Shown here: in pieces, positions 6,801 to 15,902 of the stretch
Layout of the letters: the number at the start of each line of letters is the position of its first letter
Numbering within the stretch: the stretch's first letter is position 1
DNA from: an uncultured Eubacteriales bacterium
GTDB lineage: Bacteria; Bacillota; Clostridia; Oscillospirales; Oscillospiraceae
DNA: 27,310 nt
Assembly: GCA_900549705.1 (NCBI GenBank)
Contig: URPI01000009.1
Location: 1-27,310, forward strand
Reading direction: 5' to 3'
Program-made: the position numbers and the translations under genes
The notes under the pieces: generated by a model
Seen by the model: the letters and a program-made list of their open reading frames with translations, nothing else
Database searches by the model: none
Told to the model about the DNA's origin: nothing

Positions 6801-9800
6801 ATGAACAAGAAAAGGACGATGAAGTCCGCAATGACCTGGGCGCTGGCTGCTGCACTGACGATGAGTGCGGCTGCCCCTGCCGCTTTCGCGGAGAACAACT
6901 CCGGCGTTGGCAAGTATTACACCGAGTTTACCTCCCTCAACGGTGTGCTTGAAGCGGAGGCGGCGCTGAACCGCCAGATTGGTGCAGAAGGCTTTGTCCT
7001 GCTGAAAAACATCAATTCCGTTCTGCCCTTGACCGGCGTCCAGAACATCAGCGTGTTTGGTAAAAACTCTGTCAACCCCGTGTATTCCGGCAGCGGCTCC
7101 TCCGGCGGTACGTCCGGCAACACCGTCAGCATCATCGACAGCCTGGAGAGCGCAGGCTTCCATGTGAACCCGGAACTGGTGGCTTTTTACAACGACGAGG
7201 AGGCCTCCGGCCCTGTCCGTCCTTCCATGGGCTTTGCCAGCTACAACTACAATTCCTATTTCCCCACCGCTGAAACACCCCAGGACAGCTACACCGATGC
7301 GGTGAAGTCCTCCTATACCCAGTACGGCGACGCAGCTGTGATTGTGTTCTCCCGTACCGGCGGCGAAGGCACCGACCTGCCCCGCAGCTCCTATGTCTCC
7401 GCGGAGGATGAGGGCGGTATTCCCGAGGCTGATAAGGCACGGGTGTACCCCACCTTCTTGGATGTGGAGGATGGAGACTATGAATATTACGGCGGCATGG
7501 GTCGTACCTCCGACCCCACCGAGCATTACTTGGAGCTGGATGACAACGAGAAGGCTCTGCTGGAAGAGGTCACCGCCAAGTTTGACAAGGTTATCGTGAT
7601 TCTCAACTCCTCCAATGTCATGGAGTTGGGCGACAACATTGTTTCCAACGACAAGGTGCAGTCCGTTATCTGGGCGCCCGGCGCAGGCCAGAATGGCTTC
7701 AGCGCTCTGGGTCAGATTCTGAACGGTGAGGTCAACCCCTCTGGCCGTACCACCGATACCTTCATGGCAGATTTCACCAAGGACCCCGCCTATCAGAATT
7801 TCGCCAATAACAACATCGGCTACTACGCAGACGGCACTGCCGGCAACCAGTATCTGACGGAAGACGGCATGGTTTTCGAGACCAATTTCAGTGACTATCT
7901 GGGCATTGAGTCAGTCGAGTACGAGGAAGGCATCTACCTGGGCTACAAGTATTATGAGACCCGCGGCTATACCGACGGCGAGGATTGGTACAACCAGGCG
8001 GTGAATTATCCCTTCGGCTATGGCCTGAGCTACACCACCTTCGATTGGCAGGTGGGCGAGCTGAAGATGGACACCGACGCCCTGACCGAGAAGACCAACC
8101 TCACTGTGGACGTGACCGTGACCAACACCGGTTCCGTTGCCGGTAAGGACGTTGTGGAGCTCTACTTCTCCGCACCCTACGAAACCGGCAAAACCGAAAA
8201 GTCCCACGTTGTCCTGGGCGACTTCGCCAAGACTGAGCTGCTGGAGCCCGGTGCTTCCCAGACGGTTACCCTGACGGTGAACGGCTTTGATATGGCTTCC
8301 TTCGATGCTTATGACAAGGACGGCGACGGCCACGTTGGGTATGAGCTGGATGCCGGTACTTACACCCTGTATGTCGGCAAGAATGCCCACGATGCCTGGA
8401 CGAACGGCGCTGTCCTGACGGTGGAGGGCACCGAGCTGAACATCGACGTTGACCCTGTGACTGGTGCAGACATCGCTCCCCGTTTCACTGACTCCACCGC
8501 TGAGATGGAAGGCCATGTCCTGTCCCGTGCGGACTGGGAGGGTACCTTCCCCACCACCCCCGGCGAAGAGGACATGATGCGTGATGACGAGTTCCTGAGC
8601 CATTTTGCCATGCCTCTGATTGAGGGCGCAACGGAAAGCAACGCTGTGATTGCCCCCTCCTATGACGAAAATTCCCCCTGGTATGCAGAAACCGCTCCTG
8701 CCTTCCAGCCTGCGGACGCTGCTTATACCGCTGAAAATCCCGCACCCATCCAGCTGACCGACATGGTTGGCGTAGGCTATAACGATGCGAAGTGGGATGA
8801 GTTCGTTTCCCAGCTGACCGTTGACCAGGCCTATGAAATGATGGCTGCCACTCAGTTCCAGCACAATGCTGTTGACGGACTGGGCGCTCCTGTGGCCGGT
8901 CACTCCGATGGCCCCGTTGGCCTGACCGGTGCCTGGGTCGGCGGCGGACGCAGTGTGCTGAAGCCCTTCGCCGGTGAGCACAAGTTCTCCTTCGCCACTG
9001 AGACTCTGGTTGGCTGCACCTGGAACAAGGATATTGCAGCCCGTCAGGGCGAGTTGATTGGTGATTACGGCCTGTGGGCCCACATCGTTGGCTGGTATGC
9101 TCCTGGTTTGAATATCCACCGCACTCCCTTCTCTGGCCGTAACTTTGAATACTACTCCGAGGATGCAACCCTGTCCGCTGCCATGGCAGCCAATGTGATT
9201 GCGGGCGCACGCTCCAAGGGCATGATTACCTTTATGAAGCACTTCGCACTGAACGACCAGGAGAACAACCGCGATACCGACGGCATCGCCACCTGGGCAG
9301 ACGAGCAGACCATGCGTGAGAACTATCTGAAGGTCTTTGAGTGGGCCGTGAAGAAGGGCGGCTCCAATGGAGCCATGTCCTCCTTCAACCGCATCGGCTT
9401 TACCTGGAGCGGCGCAAGCTATGCGCTGCTGACCGAGCTGCTCCGCGGCGAGTGGGGCTTTGAGGGTGTTGTCATCACCGATGCCCATGCTGCCGGTCAG
9501 GGCTGCATGAACGCCAACCAGATGCTTCGTGCCGGCAACGACATGAGCCTGGACAGCCGCGAGGGCAGCATTGCCCGGGTGGTGAACACCGAGGAATCCA
9601 ACACCGCAACCCAGCTGACCGCCCTGCACAATGCCTGCAAGCACATCCTGTATACCCAGCTCAACAGCGCGGCGATGAACAACGGCTATGCGATGGAGTC
9701 CCTGCCCTACAGCGAGACCAGCGTCAATGCAGCCGGTGCGACTGTGAACGTGGAGCCGGGGCAGGAAGTGAATCTGTCCGTGGCAGACGAGAATGATGCA

Positions 9801-10073
9801 GATGCCCGCTATGTGCTGTTCTATGGCACGCTGCCTGAGGGCTTGACCTTCGATGCGGCAACTGCAACCGTAAGCGGTACCGTGGCCGAGACTGCAAAGG
9901 GCGGTGCATACGCCATCAACATCGTAAAGACGCAGCACGGCATCGACGCTGCTGGCGAAGACTACCTGGTGAATGTTGACCTGGTGGGCGGCTTCGGCGG
10001 CTTCCAGGGCGTGACCGTGTTCACCTTCAACGTGCTGGCCGACGGCTTCGTTCCCGAGGTTCAGGCACAGTAA
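6801..10073 (+). CDS. secreted glycoside hydrolase family 3 enzyme with swapped domain order
   Basis: 1090 residues. Signal peptide 1-30 (ending APAAFA). The GH3 C-terminal-type alpha/beta domain comes first (EGFVLLKN near 55; GGEGTD with E189, the probable acid/base), then an fn3-like domain (VTVTNTGSVAGKDVVELYF), then the TIM-barrel GH3 N-domain (NIHRTPFSGRNFEYYSED, KHFALNDQENNRDT, GVVITDAHA with nucleophile D894). It ends with a putative Ig (He_PIG-like) domain (LPEGLTFDAATATVSGTV). This C-then-N order is the known permuted GH3 subgroup. The likely role is beta-glucosidase or beta-xylosidase trimming outside the cell; the substrate is not readable. The ATG at 6801 follows AAGGAGAG at 6785-6792. 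The longer frame from 6708 overlaps the promoter and is rejected. Confidence 0.92.
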   Translation: MNKKRTMKSAMTWALAAALTMSAAAPAAFAENNSGVGKYYTEFTSLNGVLEAEAALNRQIGAEGFVLLKNINSVLPLTGVQNISVFGKNSVNPVYSGSGSSGGTSGNTVSIIDSLESAGFHVNPELVAFYNDEEASGPVRPSMGFASYNYNSYFPTAETPQDSYTDAVKSSYTQYGDAAVIVFSRTGGEGTDLPRSSYVSAEDEGGIPEADKARVYPTFLDVEDGDYEYYGGMGRTSDPTEHYLELDDNEKALLEEVTAKFDKVIVILNSSNVMELGDNIVSNDKVQSVIWAPGAGQNGFSALGQILNGEVNPSGRTTDTFMADFTKDPAYQNFANNNIGYYADGTAGNQYLTEDGMVFETNFSDYLGIESVEYEEGIYLGYKYYETRGYTDGEDWYNQAVNYPFGYGLSYTTFDWQVGELKMDTDALTEKTNLTVDVTVTNTGSVAGKDVVELYFSAPYETGKTEKSHVVLGDFAKTELLEPGASQTVTLTVNGFDMASFDAYDKDGDGHVGYELDAGTYTLYVGKNAHDAWTNGAVLTVEGTELNIDVDPVTGADIAPRFTDSTAEMEGHVLSRADWEGTFPTTPGEEDMMRDDEFLSHFAMPLIEGATESNAVIAPSYDENSPWYAETAPAFQPADAAYTAENPAPIQLTDMVGVGYNDAKWDEFVSQLTVDQAYEMMAATQFQHNAVDGLGAPVAGHSDGPVGLTGAWVGGGRSVLKPFAGEHKFSFATETLVGCTWNKDIAARQGELIGDYGLWAHIVGWYAPGLNIHRTPFSGRNFEYYSEDATLSAAMAANVIAGARSKGMITFMKHFALNDQENNRDTDGIATWADEQTMRENYLKVFEWAVKKGGSNGAMSSFNRIGFTWSGASYALLTELLRGEWGFEGVVITDAHAAGQGCMNANQMLRAGNDMSLDSREGSIARVVNTEESNTATQLTALHNACKHILYTQLNSAAMNNGYAMESLPYSETSVNAAGATVNVEPGQEVNLSVADENDADARYVLFYGTLPEGLTFDAATATVSGTVAETAKGGAYAINIVKTQHGIDAAGEDYLVNVDLVGGFGGFQGVTVFTFNVLADGFVPEVQAQ

Positions 10074-10100
10074 AAAAGTTACCCTGGCTTCGTATCCCAT

Positions 10101-10132
10101 CCGGGAGGCTGCTACGGCAGCCTCCCGGTTTT
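10101..10132 (+). terminator. strong hairpin terminator/attenuator inside the GH3 block
   Basis: A 12-bp perfect stem, CCGGGAGGCTGC (10101-10112) with 10117-10128, closes a UACG (UNCG-class) tetraloop and is followed by TTTT. No new promoter is seen before the next gene, so partial read-through is likely. Confidence 0.85.
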
Positions 10133-10156
10133 ACCAAAAGAGAACAGGAGGCCTTT

Positions 10157-11590
10157 ATGCCGAAAAATAAGATAATCCGGCTGGCAGTGGCGGCGGGTGC
10201 ATTGACCGTCCTGCTGGCAGGCTGCAAGGAAAAAATTCTGCCCTTTGAGGGAAAAACACTGACCGACGGTCAGGTTGGTGCTTCCTATGAGACCAGCATT
10301 GCAAACGGCAATACGGACATGTATTATGACCTGGACTATGACAGTGTTCTGCCCAAGGGGCTGCTCCTTTATGATGACGGCGTTATCAAGGGCATCCCAG
10401 AGGAAGCGGGAACCTTTGACTTTAAGGCGGTCATGATTGACCTGGATGATAATGAATACTATGCGGACTTTGCGTTCTATGTGGAACCGGGAAAGCTGGA
10501 ATACACCGGCGTGACTCTGCCGGATGGCACAACGGGCGAGCCCTATCAGCAGGCGCTGGGCACTGCCACAGGAAGCAGCGACATTGTGTATTCTTTGGCG
10601 GAGGGAGCGGAACTTCCCAAGGGACTGACCCTGACGGAAGACGGAATCCTCAGCGGCATTCCCGAAGAGGCTGCCGATGGGCTGAGCTTGCGCATTGTGG
10701 CCAGAGCTCCCGGATGCAGCCCTATGGAAGTGGAATTTCCGCTGTCCATTGCCCAGGGCATGCAGGTGGAAGAAGATCTGGGACACATTGAGTTCAGCAA
10801 ATTCGACCTGCCCGATGCCATTGTGGGTCAGCCCTATTCCGAGAGCGTCCGCTATGCCTACGGCGTGCCCAACATCACCTATTCCTTCCGTTTCTCCGGC
10901 GGCAACGGCCTGCCTGCGGGACTGGACAGAGACAAGGACTTGGGTCTGATTGTCGGCACCCCTCTGGATTCCACCGATGGAAAAATCACCTTTAGGGTTA
11001 CGGCGGAGGCCGAGGGTTACGAGTCCGTCACTGTGAAGGTGACCCTGAACGTGGTTGACCCCTATGTGGCGACGACTCGCTTTGAAACGGAATACGTTAA
11101 TACAATTCCCAAGCTGACAGGCAACGGCTACAGCGATTCCAAGACTGGTCGCGGCATGATTCAGAACACCCCCATGGCCAGCAACGGACGAATGTTGGGC
11201 TATATGAATAAACCCACGGACGTGACCTTTACCATTACGGCGGCGGAGGACACCACGGCGGACATGGTTCTAGGTCTGGGATCCGAGGTGGGCGATTACA
11301 CCTATGACCCCACGATGTTTAGCATCATTGTCAACGGGGAGGAGCTGGATTACGGAACCATCGATGTCAAGCAGATTGGCACCAGCGAGTCCACCTTTGA
11401 ATCTACCCCGTGTGCAGTGGCACCCAAGATTCAGCTGAAGCAGGGCGAGAATACCATCACTTTCAGCATCCGCCAGAGCGACAAGGCCACGGGCACCTTC
11501 TCCGCCGTGGGATGTTTGTTCGATTACATGGAGCTGAACAACGCAGCCTGTGAGCTGGGCTGGTATCCCCGCACCGGCAACTTGCAGTAA
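10157..11590 (+). CDS. lipoprotein with three Ig-like repeats and a carbohydrate-binding-like domain
   Basis: 477 residues. Lipoprotein signal with lipobox LLAGC (C23). Three repeats of about 95 residues carry the putative-Ig (He_PIG) signature: LPKGLLLYDDGVIKGIPEE, LPKGLTLTEDGILSGIPEE, and LPAGL then LIVGTPLD. The C-terminal part (about 305-477) opens with TRFETEYVN and closes with LKQGENTITFSI and LFDYMEL, a pattern like CBM6/CBM35 beta-sandwich modules. No catalytic motif is seen. AGGAGG at 10146-10151 sets the start. It lies between two GH3 genes and 12 bp before the second. A surface glycan-capture or enzyme-docking role is inferred. The Ig-like repeats resemble the C-terminal domain of the upstream GH3. 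Confidence 0.8.
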   Translation: MPKNKIIRLAVAAGALTVLLAGCKEKILPFEGKTLTDGQVGASYETSIANGNTDMYYDLDYDSVLPKGLLLYDDGVIKGIPEEAGTFDFKAVMIDLDDNEYYADFAFYVEPGKLEYTGVTLPDGTTGEPYQQALGTATGSSDIVYSLAEGAELPKGLTLTEDGILSGIPEEAADGLSLRIVARAPGCSPMEVEFPLSIAQGMQVEEDLGHIEFSKFDLPDAIVGQPYSESVRYAYGVPNITYSFRFSGGNGLPAGLDRDKDLGLIVGTPLDSTDGKITFRVTAEAEGYESVTVKVTLNVVDPYVATTRFETEYVNTIPKLTGNGYSDSKTGRGMIQNTPMASNGRMLGYMNKPTDVTFTITAAEDTTADMVLGLGSEVGDYTYDPTMFSIIVNGEELDYGTIDVKQIGTSESTFESTPCAVAPKIQLKQGENTITFSIRQSDKATGTFSAVGCLFDYMELNNAACELGWYPRTGNLQ

Positions 11591-11602
11591 GGAGGAAGAA
11601 CA

Positions 11603-14518
11603 TTGAACTCTGCAAAGAAAACACCCATACGGAAACCCTATAAAGCTTTTGTCATCACAACATCCATTGTGCTGGTGCTGATGGTGATTATCAATGTTGT
11701 GATTCTGGCGGTGCCTTTGGTGTCCAACACCATGAACACGCTTTTTGGGGAGGAACGCCGGGTGCTGGTATCCGGTGACCCCTCCGATGCCCAACATTAC
11801 AAAACCGATGAGGGCATCAACACCAAGGCTGATGCCCTGGCATACGCCAATTCCGTCAATGAGAAAATCTGCGAGGAAGGTTTTGTCCTGCTGAAAAACG
11901 AAAACCAGACTCTGCCGCTTTCCGCCGATGCAAAGGTTAGCGTTTATGGCATGAACAGCGTCAATCTGGTTTATGGCGGTTCCGGTTCTGCGGCAAAGGA
12001 CGGCTCTGACGGCGTGGATTTGTTCAAGAGCCTGGATAATGCCGGGATTTCCTATAATGGGGAACTGAAAAAATTCTATGAGGGCCAGCAGTCCGCCGGA
12101 AAGGGCAGACCCCGCTCCCCGGACATGGGTGATGTTCCCACAGGCTTTGCCACCGGCGAGCTACCCCAGTCCGCCTACCCCAGCGGCAGTGCAGCGGCCA
12201 GCGCAGGCAGCTATACGGATGCCGCCCTGGTGGTCATCTCCCGCATTGGCGGCGAGGGCTATGACCTGCCTGTTACCTCTGTGAAAACCGATGGGCGCAG
12301 CGACGAAACCCAGCACTATTTGGAGCTGGATGACAACGAGGCCGCTCTGCTGGAAAACCTGTGTGCTGTGGATTCTCCCTTTGAAAAGGTCATTCTGGTT
12401 ATAAACTGCGGCACCAGCATGGAGCTTGGCTTCCTGAAAGACGATGCCGCCTACCATGGCAAGCTGAGCGCCGCCCTCTGGGTGGGCACCACCGGCGGAA
12501 CCGGCATGAACGCACTGGGTAAAATCCTTGTTGGCGAAGTCAACCCCTCCGGGCGGCTGGTGGACACCTATGCGGCGGACTTTACCGCGATTCCTGCTTA
12601 TATGAACTTCGCCACCAACGTAGGGGAGGGGAACTCCTATCTGATTAACGGTACAGCCCAGAATGCCCATTTTGTAGACTACGAGGAGGGCATTTACGTT
12701 GGTTACCGCTACTTTGAAACCCGCGGCGCGGAGGATGAAGTCTGGTATCAGCAAAACGTGGTGTACCCCTTTGGCTACGGCCTGAGCTATACCAACTTTG
12801 ATTGGGAAATTGAAGACGACAGCCAGATTCGGGGCAAGGATATTGCCGGAAGCGAAACCTACAGCGTGCGGGTGAAGGTGACCAACACTGGTGCGTATGC
12901 AGGTAAGGATGTTGTGGAGCTCTACGGCCACGCCCCCTATACGGCAGGCGGCATTGAAAAGAGCGAGGTTGTGCTGGTGGGCTTTGCGAAGACCGGTCTG
13001 CTCCAGCCCGGCCAGAGCGAGACAGTGGAGCTTACCTTCAACCCCTATAACCTTGCTTCCTACGACTATAACGGCAAGGTGCTGGAAAACGGCGGTTATG
13101 TGCTGGAAAGCGGGGAATACACCCTGTATGTCAGCCGGAACGCCCACGACCGCCAGATGCCGATTCCCTTTAGCGTTGCGGCCAACATCGTGTACAAGAA
13201 AGCTGCAGTGGAAGGTTACGAGGTGGAAAACCGCTTTGCCGATGTGAGCAATCACATTGAAACCTATCTCTCCCGCAGTGACTGGGAGGGAACCTTCCCG
13301 GCGGCACCAACCGAGGACGACAAGACGGTTGATAACGGTTTTATGGAGCAGTTGACCCTGGAAGCCTATATTGGCAGCGGCAGCAAGCTGGATGCGGATA
13401 AGCCCTGGTACGCGGCCAGAAAGCCCCGCCAGAAGCGCAAGGCGCTGAGCTTTGACGACACCGAGTATAAGCTCTATGAGCTCATCGGAAAGAACTATGA
13501 CGACCCCCTGTGGGATAAGCTCCTCAACCAGCTGACCTATGAAGAAATGCGGTACCTCATTGGCACCGGCAATTTCAATACGGCGGCCATGCAGAATATC
13601 GACAAGCCAAAGACCACCGACCCGGATGGCCCCGCTGGTTTCACCAACTTCATGACGGTGATTGGCGGCACTGCAACGGTGTATGATACCTGCTTCTATG
13701 CCAGCGAGTGCGTGATTGCGGCAACTTGGAATACGGAGCTGGTGGAGAAAATGGGTGTTGCCGTGGGCAACGAGGCCCTCATTGGCAACGAGCGGGGCGA
13801 TGGCCGCTCCTACAGCGGTTGGTACGGCCCCGCGGTGAACATCCACCGCACGCCCTTCTCTGGCCGTAACTGGGAATATTATTCCGAGGATGGCTTCCTC
13901 TCCGGCAAGATGGCGGCAAGTGTCATTACCGGTGCAAAGTCCAAGGGGGTTTACACCTATGTCAAGCACTTCACTGTGAACGACCAGGAGACAAACCGGG
14001 ATACCAATGGTCTGATTACCTGGGTGAATGAGCAAGCGCTGCGGGAAATTTACCTCAAGCCCTTCGAGCTGGCTGTGACTGAGGGACACACCAGCGCCAT
14101 GATGTCTTCCTTTAACCGGATTGGCACTGTTTGGGCAGGCGGCAGCTATGAGCTGCTGACTGATGTGCTCCGCAACGAGTGGGGCTTTGTGGGCATGGTG
14201 ATTACGGACTACAATACCAACGGCTATATGTACGCCGATCAGATGATTCGCGCTGGCGGCGACCTGAACCTGATTCAGGACAAGCAGCCCTCCGCTTCCG
14301 GCGATGCGGTGACGGCCTCCCACCAGACGGCTATCCGGCGGGCGGTGAAGAACATCCTGTATACCGTTGTCAATTCCAACGCTATGAACGGCATGGGCGA
14401 GGGCATCATCTATGGCTACGCAATGCCTTATTGGAAGATTGCGCTGTTTGCCTTTGACGCACTGGTGGCAGTTGTTCTTGCCGCCTGGGGCATTGTGACC
14501 TTCCGCAAGAAAAAATAA
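11603..14518 (+). CDS. membrane-anchored glycoside hydrolase family 3 enzyme, swapped domain order
   Basis: 971 residues. The start is TTG at 11603, chosen because GGAGGA (11591-11596) lies 6 bases upstream and no in-frame ATG precedes the first membrane segment. An N-terminal signal anchor spans about 17-41. The GH3 C-type domain follows (EGFVLLKNENQTLPLS; GGEGYD with E218), then the fn3-like domain (VTNTGAYAGKDVVELYG), and the GH3 N-domain (NIHRTPFSGRNWEYYSED, KHFTVNDQETNRDT, MVITDYNT with nucleophile D869). A C-terminal membrane helix (about 945-966) ends in FRKKK. It is clearly a paralogue of the GH3 at 6801 but lacks the Ig-like tail and is tethered at both ends. It probably acts at the outer membrane face on oligosaccharides held by the lipoprotein. 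Confidence 0.9.
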   Translation: MNSAKKTPIRKPYKAFVITTSIVLVLMVIINVVILAVPLVSNTMNTLFGEERRVLVSGDPSDAQHYKTDEGINTKADALAYANSVNEKICEEGFVLLKNENQTLPLSADAKVSVYGMNSVNLVYGGSGSAAKDGSDGVDLFKSLDNAGISYNGELKKFYEGQQSAGKGRPRSPDMGDVPTGFATGELPQSAYPSGSAAASAGSYTDAALVVISRIGGEGYDLPVTSVKTDGRSDETQHYLELDDNEAALLENLCAVDSPFEKVILVINCGTSMELGFLKDDAAYHGKLSAALWVGTTGGTGMNALGKILVGEVNPSGRLVDTYAADFTAIPAYMNFATNVGEGNSYLINGTAQNAHFVDYEEGIYVGYRYFETRGAEDEVWYQQNVVYPFGYGLSYTNFDWEIEDDSQIRGKDIAGSETYSVRVKVTNTGAYAGKDVVELYGHAPYTAGGIEKSEVVLVGFAKTGLLQPGQSETVELTFNPYNLASYDYNGKVLENGGYVLESGEYTLYVSRNAHDRQMPIPFSVAANIVYKKAAVEGYEVENRFADVSNHIETYLSRSDWEGTFPAAPTEDDKTVDNGFMEQLTLEAYIGSGSKLDADKPWYAARKPRQKRKALSFDDTEYKLYELIGKNYDDPLWDKLLNQLTYEEMRYLIGTGNFNTAAMQNIDKPKTTDPDGPAGFTNFMTVIGGTATVYDTCFYASECVIAATWNTELVEKMGVAVGNEALIGNERGDGRSYSGWYGPAVNIHRTPFSGRNWEYYSEDGFLSGKMAASVITGAKSKGVYTYVKHFTVNDQETNRDTNGLITWVNEQALREIYLKPFELAVTEGHTSAMMSSFNRIGTVWAGGSYELLTDVLRNEWGFVGMVITDYNTNGYMYADQMIRAGGDLNLIQDKQPSASGDAVTASHQTAIRRAVKNILYTVVNSNAMNGMGEGIIYGYAMPYWKIALFAFDALVAVVLAAWGIVTFRKKK

Positions 14519-14545
14519 GATTCTCCTTGGCGCGTGAAAACACTT

Positions 14546-14589
14546 CCCCCGCATACACGGCAAGATGCCCTGTATGCGGGGGTTTTTTT
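14546..14589 (+). terminator. rho-independent terminator ending the GH3 block
   Basis: A 12-bp perfect stem, CCCCCGCATACA (14546-14557) with 14571-14582, is followed by seven T. Confidence 0.95.
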
Positions 14590-14689
14590 GACCTTTTCAC
14601 AAAAGCAAAATGAGAAACTAATTTCCTTTCCTGCTGGAATCAGTCAAACAGGCAAGGTGCGTTTATAATGGAAAAACTTCCATTCACTG

Positions 14690-14712
14690 GTTGAAATGAA
14701 TAAAAATTCAAC
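14690..14712. repeat. inverted repeat GTTGAA-N11-TTCAAC upstream of the starch-binding gene
   Basis: Perfect 6-bp arms lie about 60 bp upstream of the promoter at 14770. It is AT-rich and has no T-run. It could be an operator for the LacI-family regulator, but there is no matching copy elsewhere to support this. Confidence 0.3.
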
Positions 14713-14769
14713 AGAAAAATGATGCATATTGAATAGCACCAACAAGGAAACTGCTTTCTCTTTTGGCCG

Positions 14770-14798
14770 TTGACGGAGCAAACAGAGAATGCTATATT
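14770..14798 (+). promoter_or_regulatory. promoter of the alpha-glucan block
   Basis: TTGACG (14770-14775), 17-bp spacer, TATATT (14793-14798), placed 33 bases before the ATG at 14832. A second TATAAT (14664-14669) lies upstream without a good -35. Confidence 0.8.
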
Positions 14799-14831
14799 GA
14801 AGTCATCCAATAAAAAACAGGAGGGACAAAT

Positions 14832-15833
14832 ATGAAAAAGCTGATCACTGTTTTGCTTGCTGCAATGCTCCTGGTGTCCATGCTGCCGATGGCGGCTTTG
14901 GCAGAGGAAGCGGAGCCTGTAACCATGGTGCCTGTGGCTGTCCAGGTGCCCGAAGGTTGGGGTGAACCCAGCCTGTGGGCGTGGGCGGATGACGGAACCA
15001 ATGCCTTTGCCGCTTGGCCGGGAGAGGAAATGGACATTCTGGCCGAGGGTTGGTACTACACCTATGTGCCGGAATATGTGCAGAATGTCATTGTCAATGC
15101 CAACCAGGGCACGGACGATGCGGTGCAGACCGATGCTCTGGCTGTAGAGGCCGGCAAGGAGGTTTGGATTGCCGTTGCCGAAGACCTGAGTGCCACGGTT
15201 TCCTACGAAGCCCAGCTGCGGACAGAAATCCCCGAATATGTGGAGCGGTTTGTGGTACACGCCTATGTTCCGCTGTCCTGGAAGACCGCAAATCTCTGGG
15301 CCTGGTCCGCACCGGATGGCACCAATGCCTTTGAAAGCTGGCCCGGTAAGGAAATGAAAGAGGGCGAGGACGGCTGGTTCACCGGTAAAGTGCCCACCTG
15401 GGTCAACTCTCTGATTGTAAACGGCAATGATGGCAGCGTCCAGACCGAGGATATTTCCATTGAAGGCAAAGAGCTGTGGCTCACCGTATACAAAGACCTT
15501 ACCTACGATTTGAGCTATGAAGACCCCAACAAAGCGGTGGAGGATGTAACTGTTCATGCCCGTGTTCCGGCGGATTGGGCAGAGCCTTGCTGCTGGGCCT
15601 GGTCCGCCCCGGATGGCACCAACGCCTTTGCCAACTGGCCCGGCCAGCCCTTGGAAAAGGATGGCGACTGGTACACCGTTCAGGTGCCCGGCTGGATTAA
15701 CTCCATCATCATCAATGGCAACGGCGGCACGATTCAAACGGCAGACCAGTCCGTGGAATCCGGCAAGGAGCTTTGGATTACCGTTCAGGATGCCGAAAAT
15801 GTCACCGTGACCTACGAAGCGCCCCAGGCGTAA
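14832..15833 (+). CDS. secreted protein of three tandem CBM26-like starch-binding modules
   Basis: 333 residues. Signal peptide 1-24 (ending AALA). Three modules (about 31-135, 139-236 and 239-333) share LWAWSAPDGTNAF, then a WPG motif (AAWPGEEM, ESWPGKEM, ANWPGQPL), then GW/DWY and VNSLIVNGNDG with QT. This aromatic, WPG-centred pattern is that of CBM26 starch-binding modules. There is no catalytic domain, lipobox or sortase motif, so it should be released or held by other surface parts. AGGAGGG at 14819-14825 sets the start. It is the first gene of the block that encodes a MalEFG-type importer and a GH13 enzyme, consistent with capture of starch or maltodextrin outside the cell. Confidence 0.8.
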   Translation: MKKLITVLLAAMLLVSMLPMAALAEEAEPVTMVPVAVQVPEGWGEPSLWAWADDGTNAFAAWPGEEMDILAEGWYYTYVPEYVQNVIVNANQGTDDAVQTDALAVEAGKEVWIAVAEDLSATVSYEAQLRTEIPEYVERFVVHAYVPLSWKTANLWAWSAPDGTNAFESWPGKEMKEGEDGWFTGKVPTWVNSLIVNGNDGSVQTEDISIEGKELWLTVYKDLTYDLSYEDPNKAVEDVTVHARVPADWAEPCCWAWSAPDGTNAFANWPGQPLEKDGDWYTVQVPGWINSIIINGNGGTIQTADQSVESGKELWITVQDAENVTVTYEAPQA

Positions 15834-15852
15834 ATTGGATTTCTGTTTGCTG

Positions 15853-15874
15853 GCGGGTACATATGTGTACCCGC
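15853..15874 (+). other. intercistronic hairpin without T-run
   Basis: GCGGGTACA (15853-15861) pairs perfectly with TGTACCCGC (15866-15874) around a TATG loop. No T-tract follows. A role in mRNA processing or in setting different levels of the flanking genes is possible. Confidence 0.6.
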
Positions 15875-15902
15875 TGGCGCTGTATCAAGGAGGTGTCATA
15901 GA

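Noticed and set aside
12161..14563. 800-codon open frame on the minus strand opposite the second GH3 gene
   Set aside because: Long but a shadow: the plus strand has all GH3 motifs, and the minus frame crosses the terminator and has no ribosome binding site or domain. The same applies to the 729-codon frame at 7911-10100 and the frame at 26345-27127.
14744..14760. catabolite (cre) or MalR-like operator around GAAACTGCTTTC
   Set aside because: Only a short imperfect palindrome, lacking the central CG and flanking bases of the known consensus.
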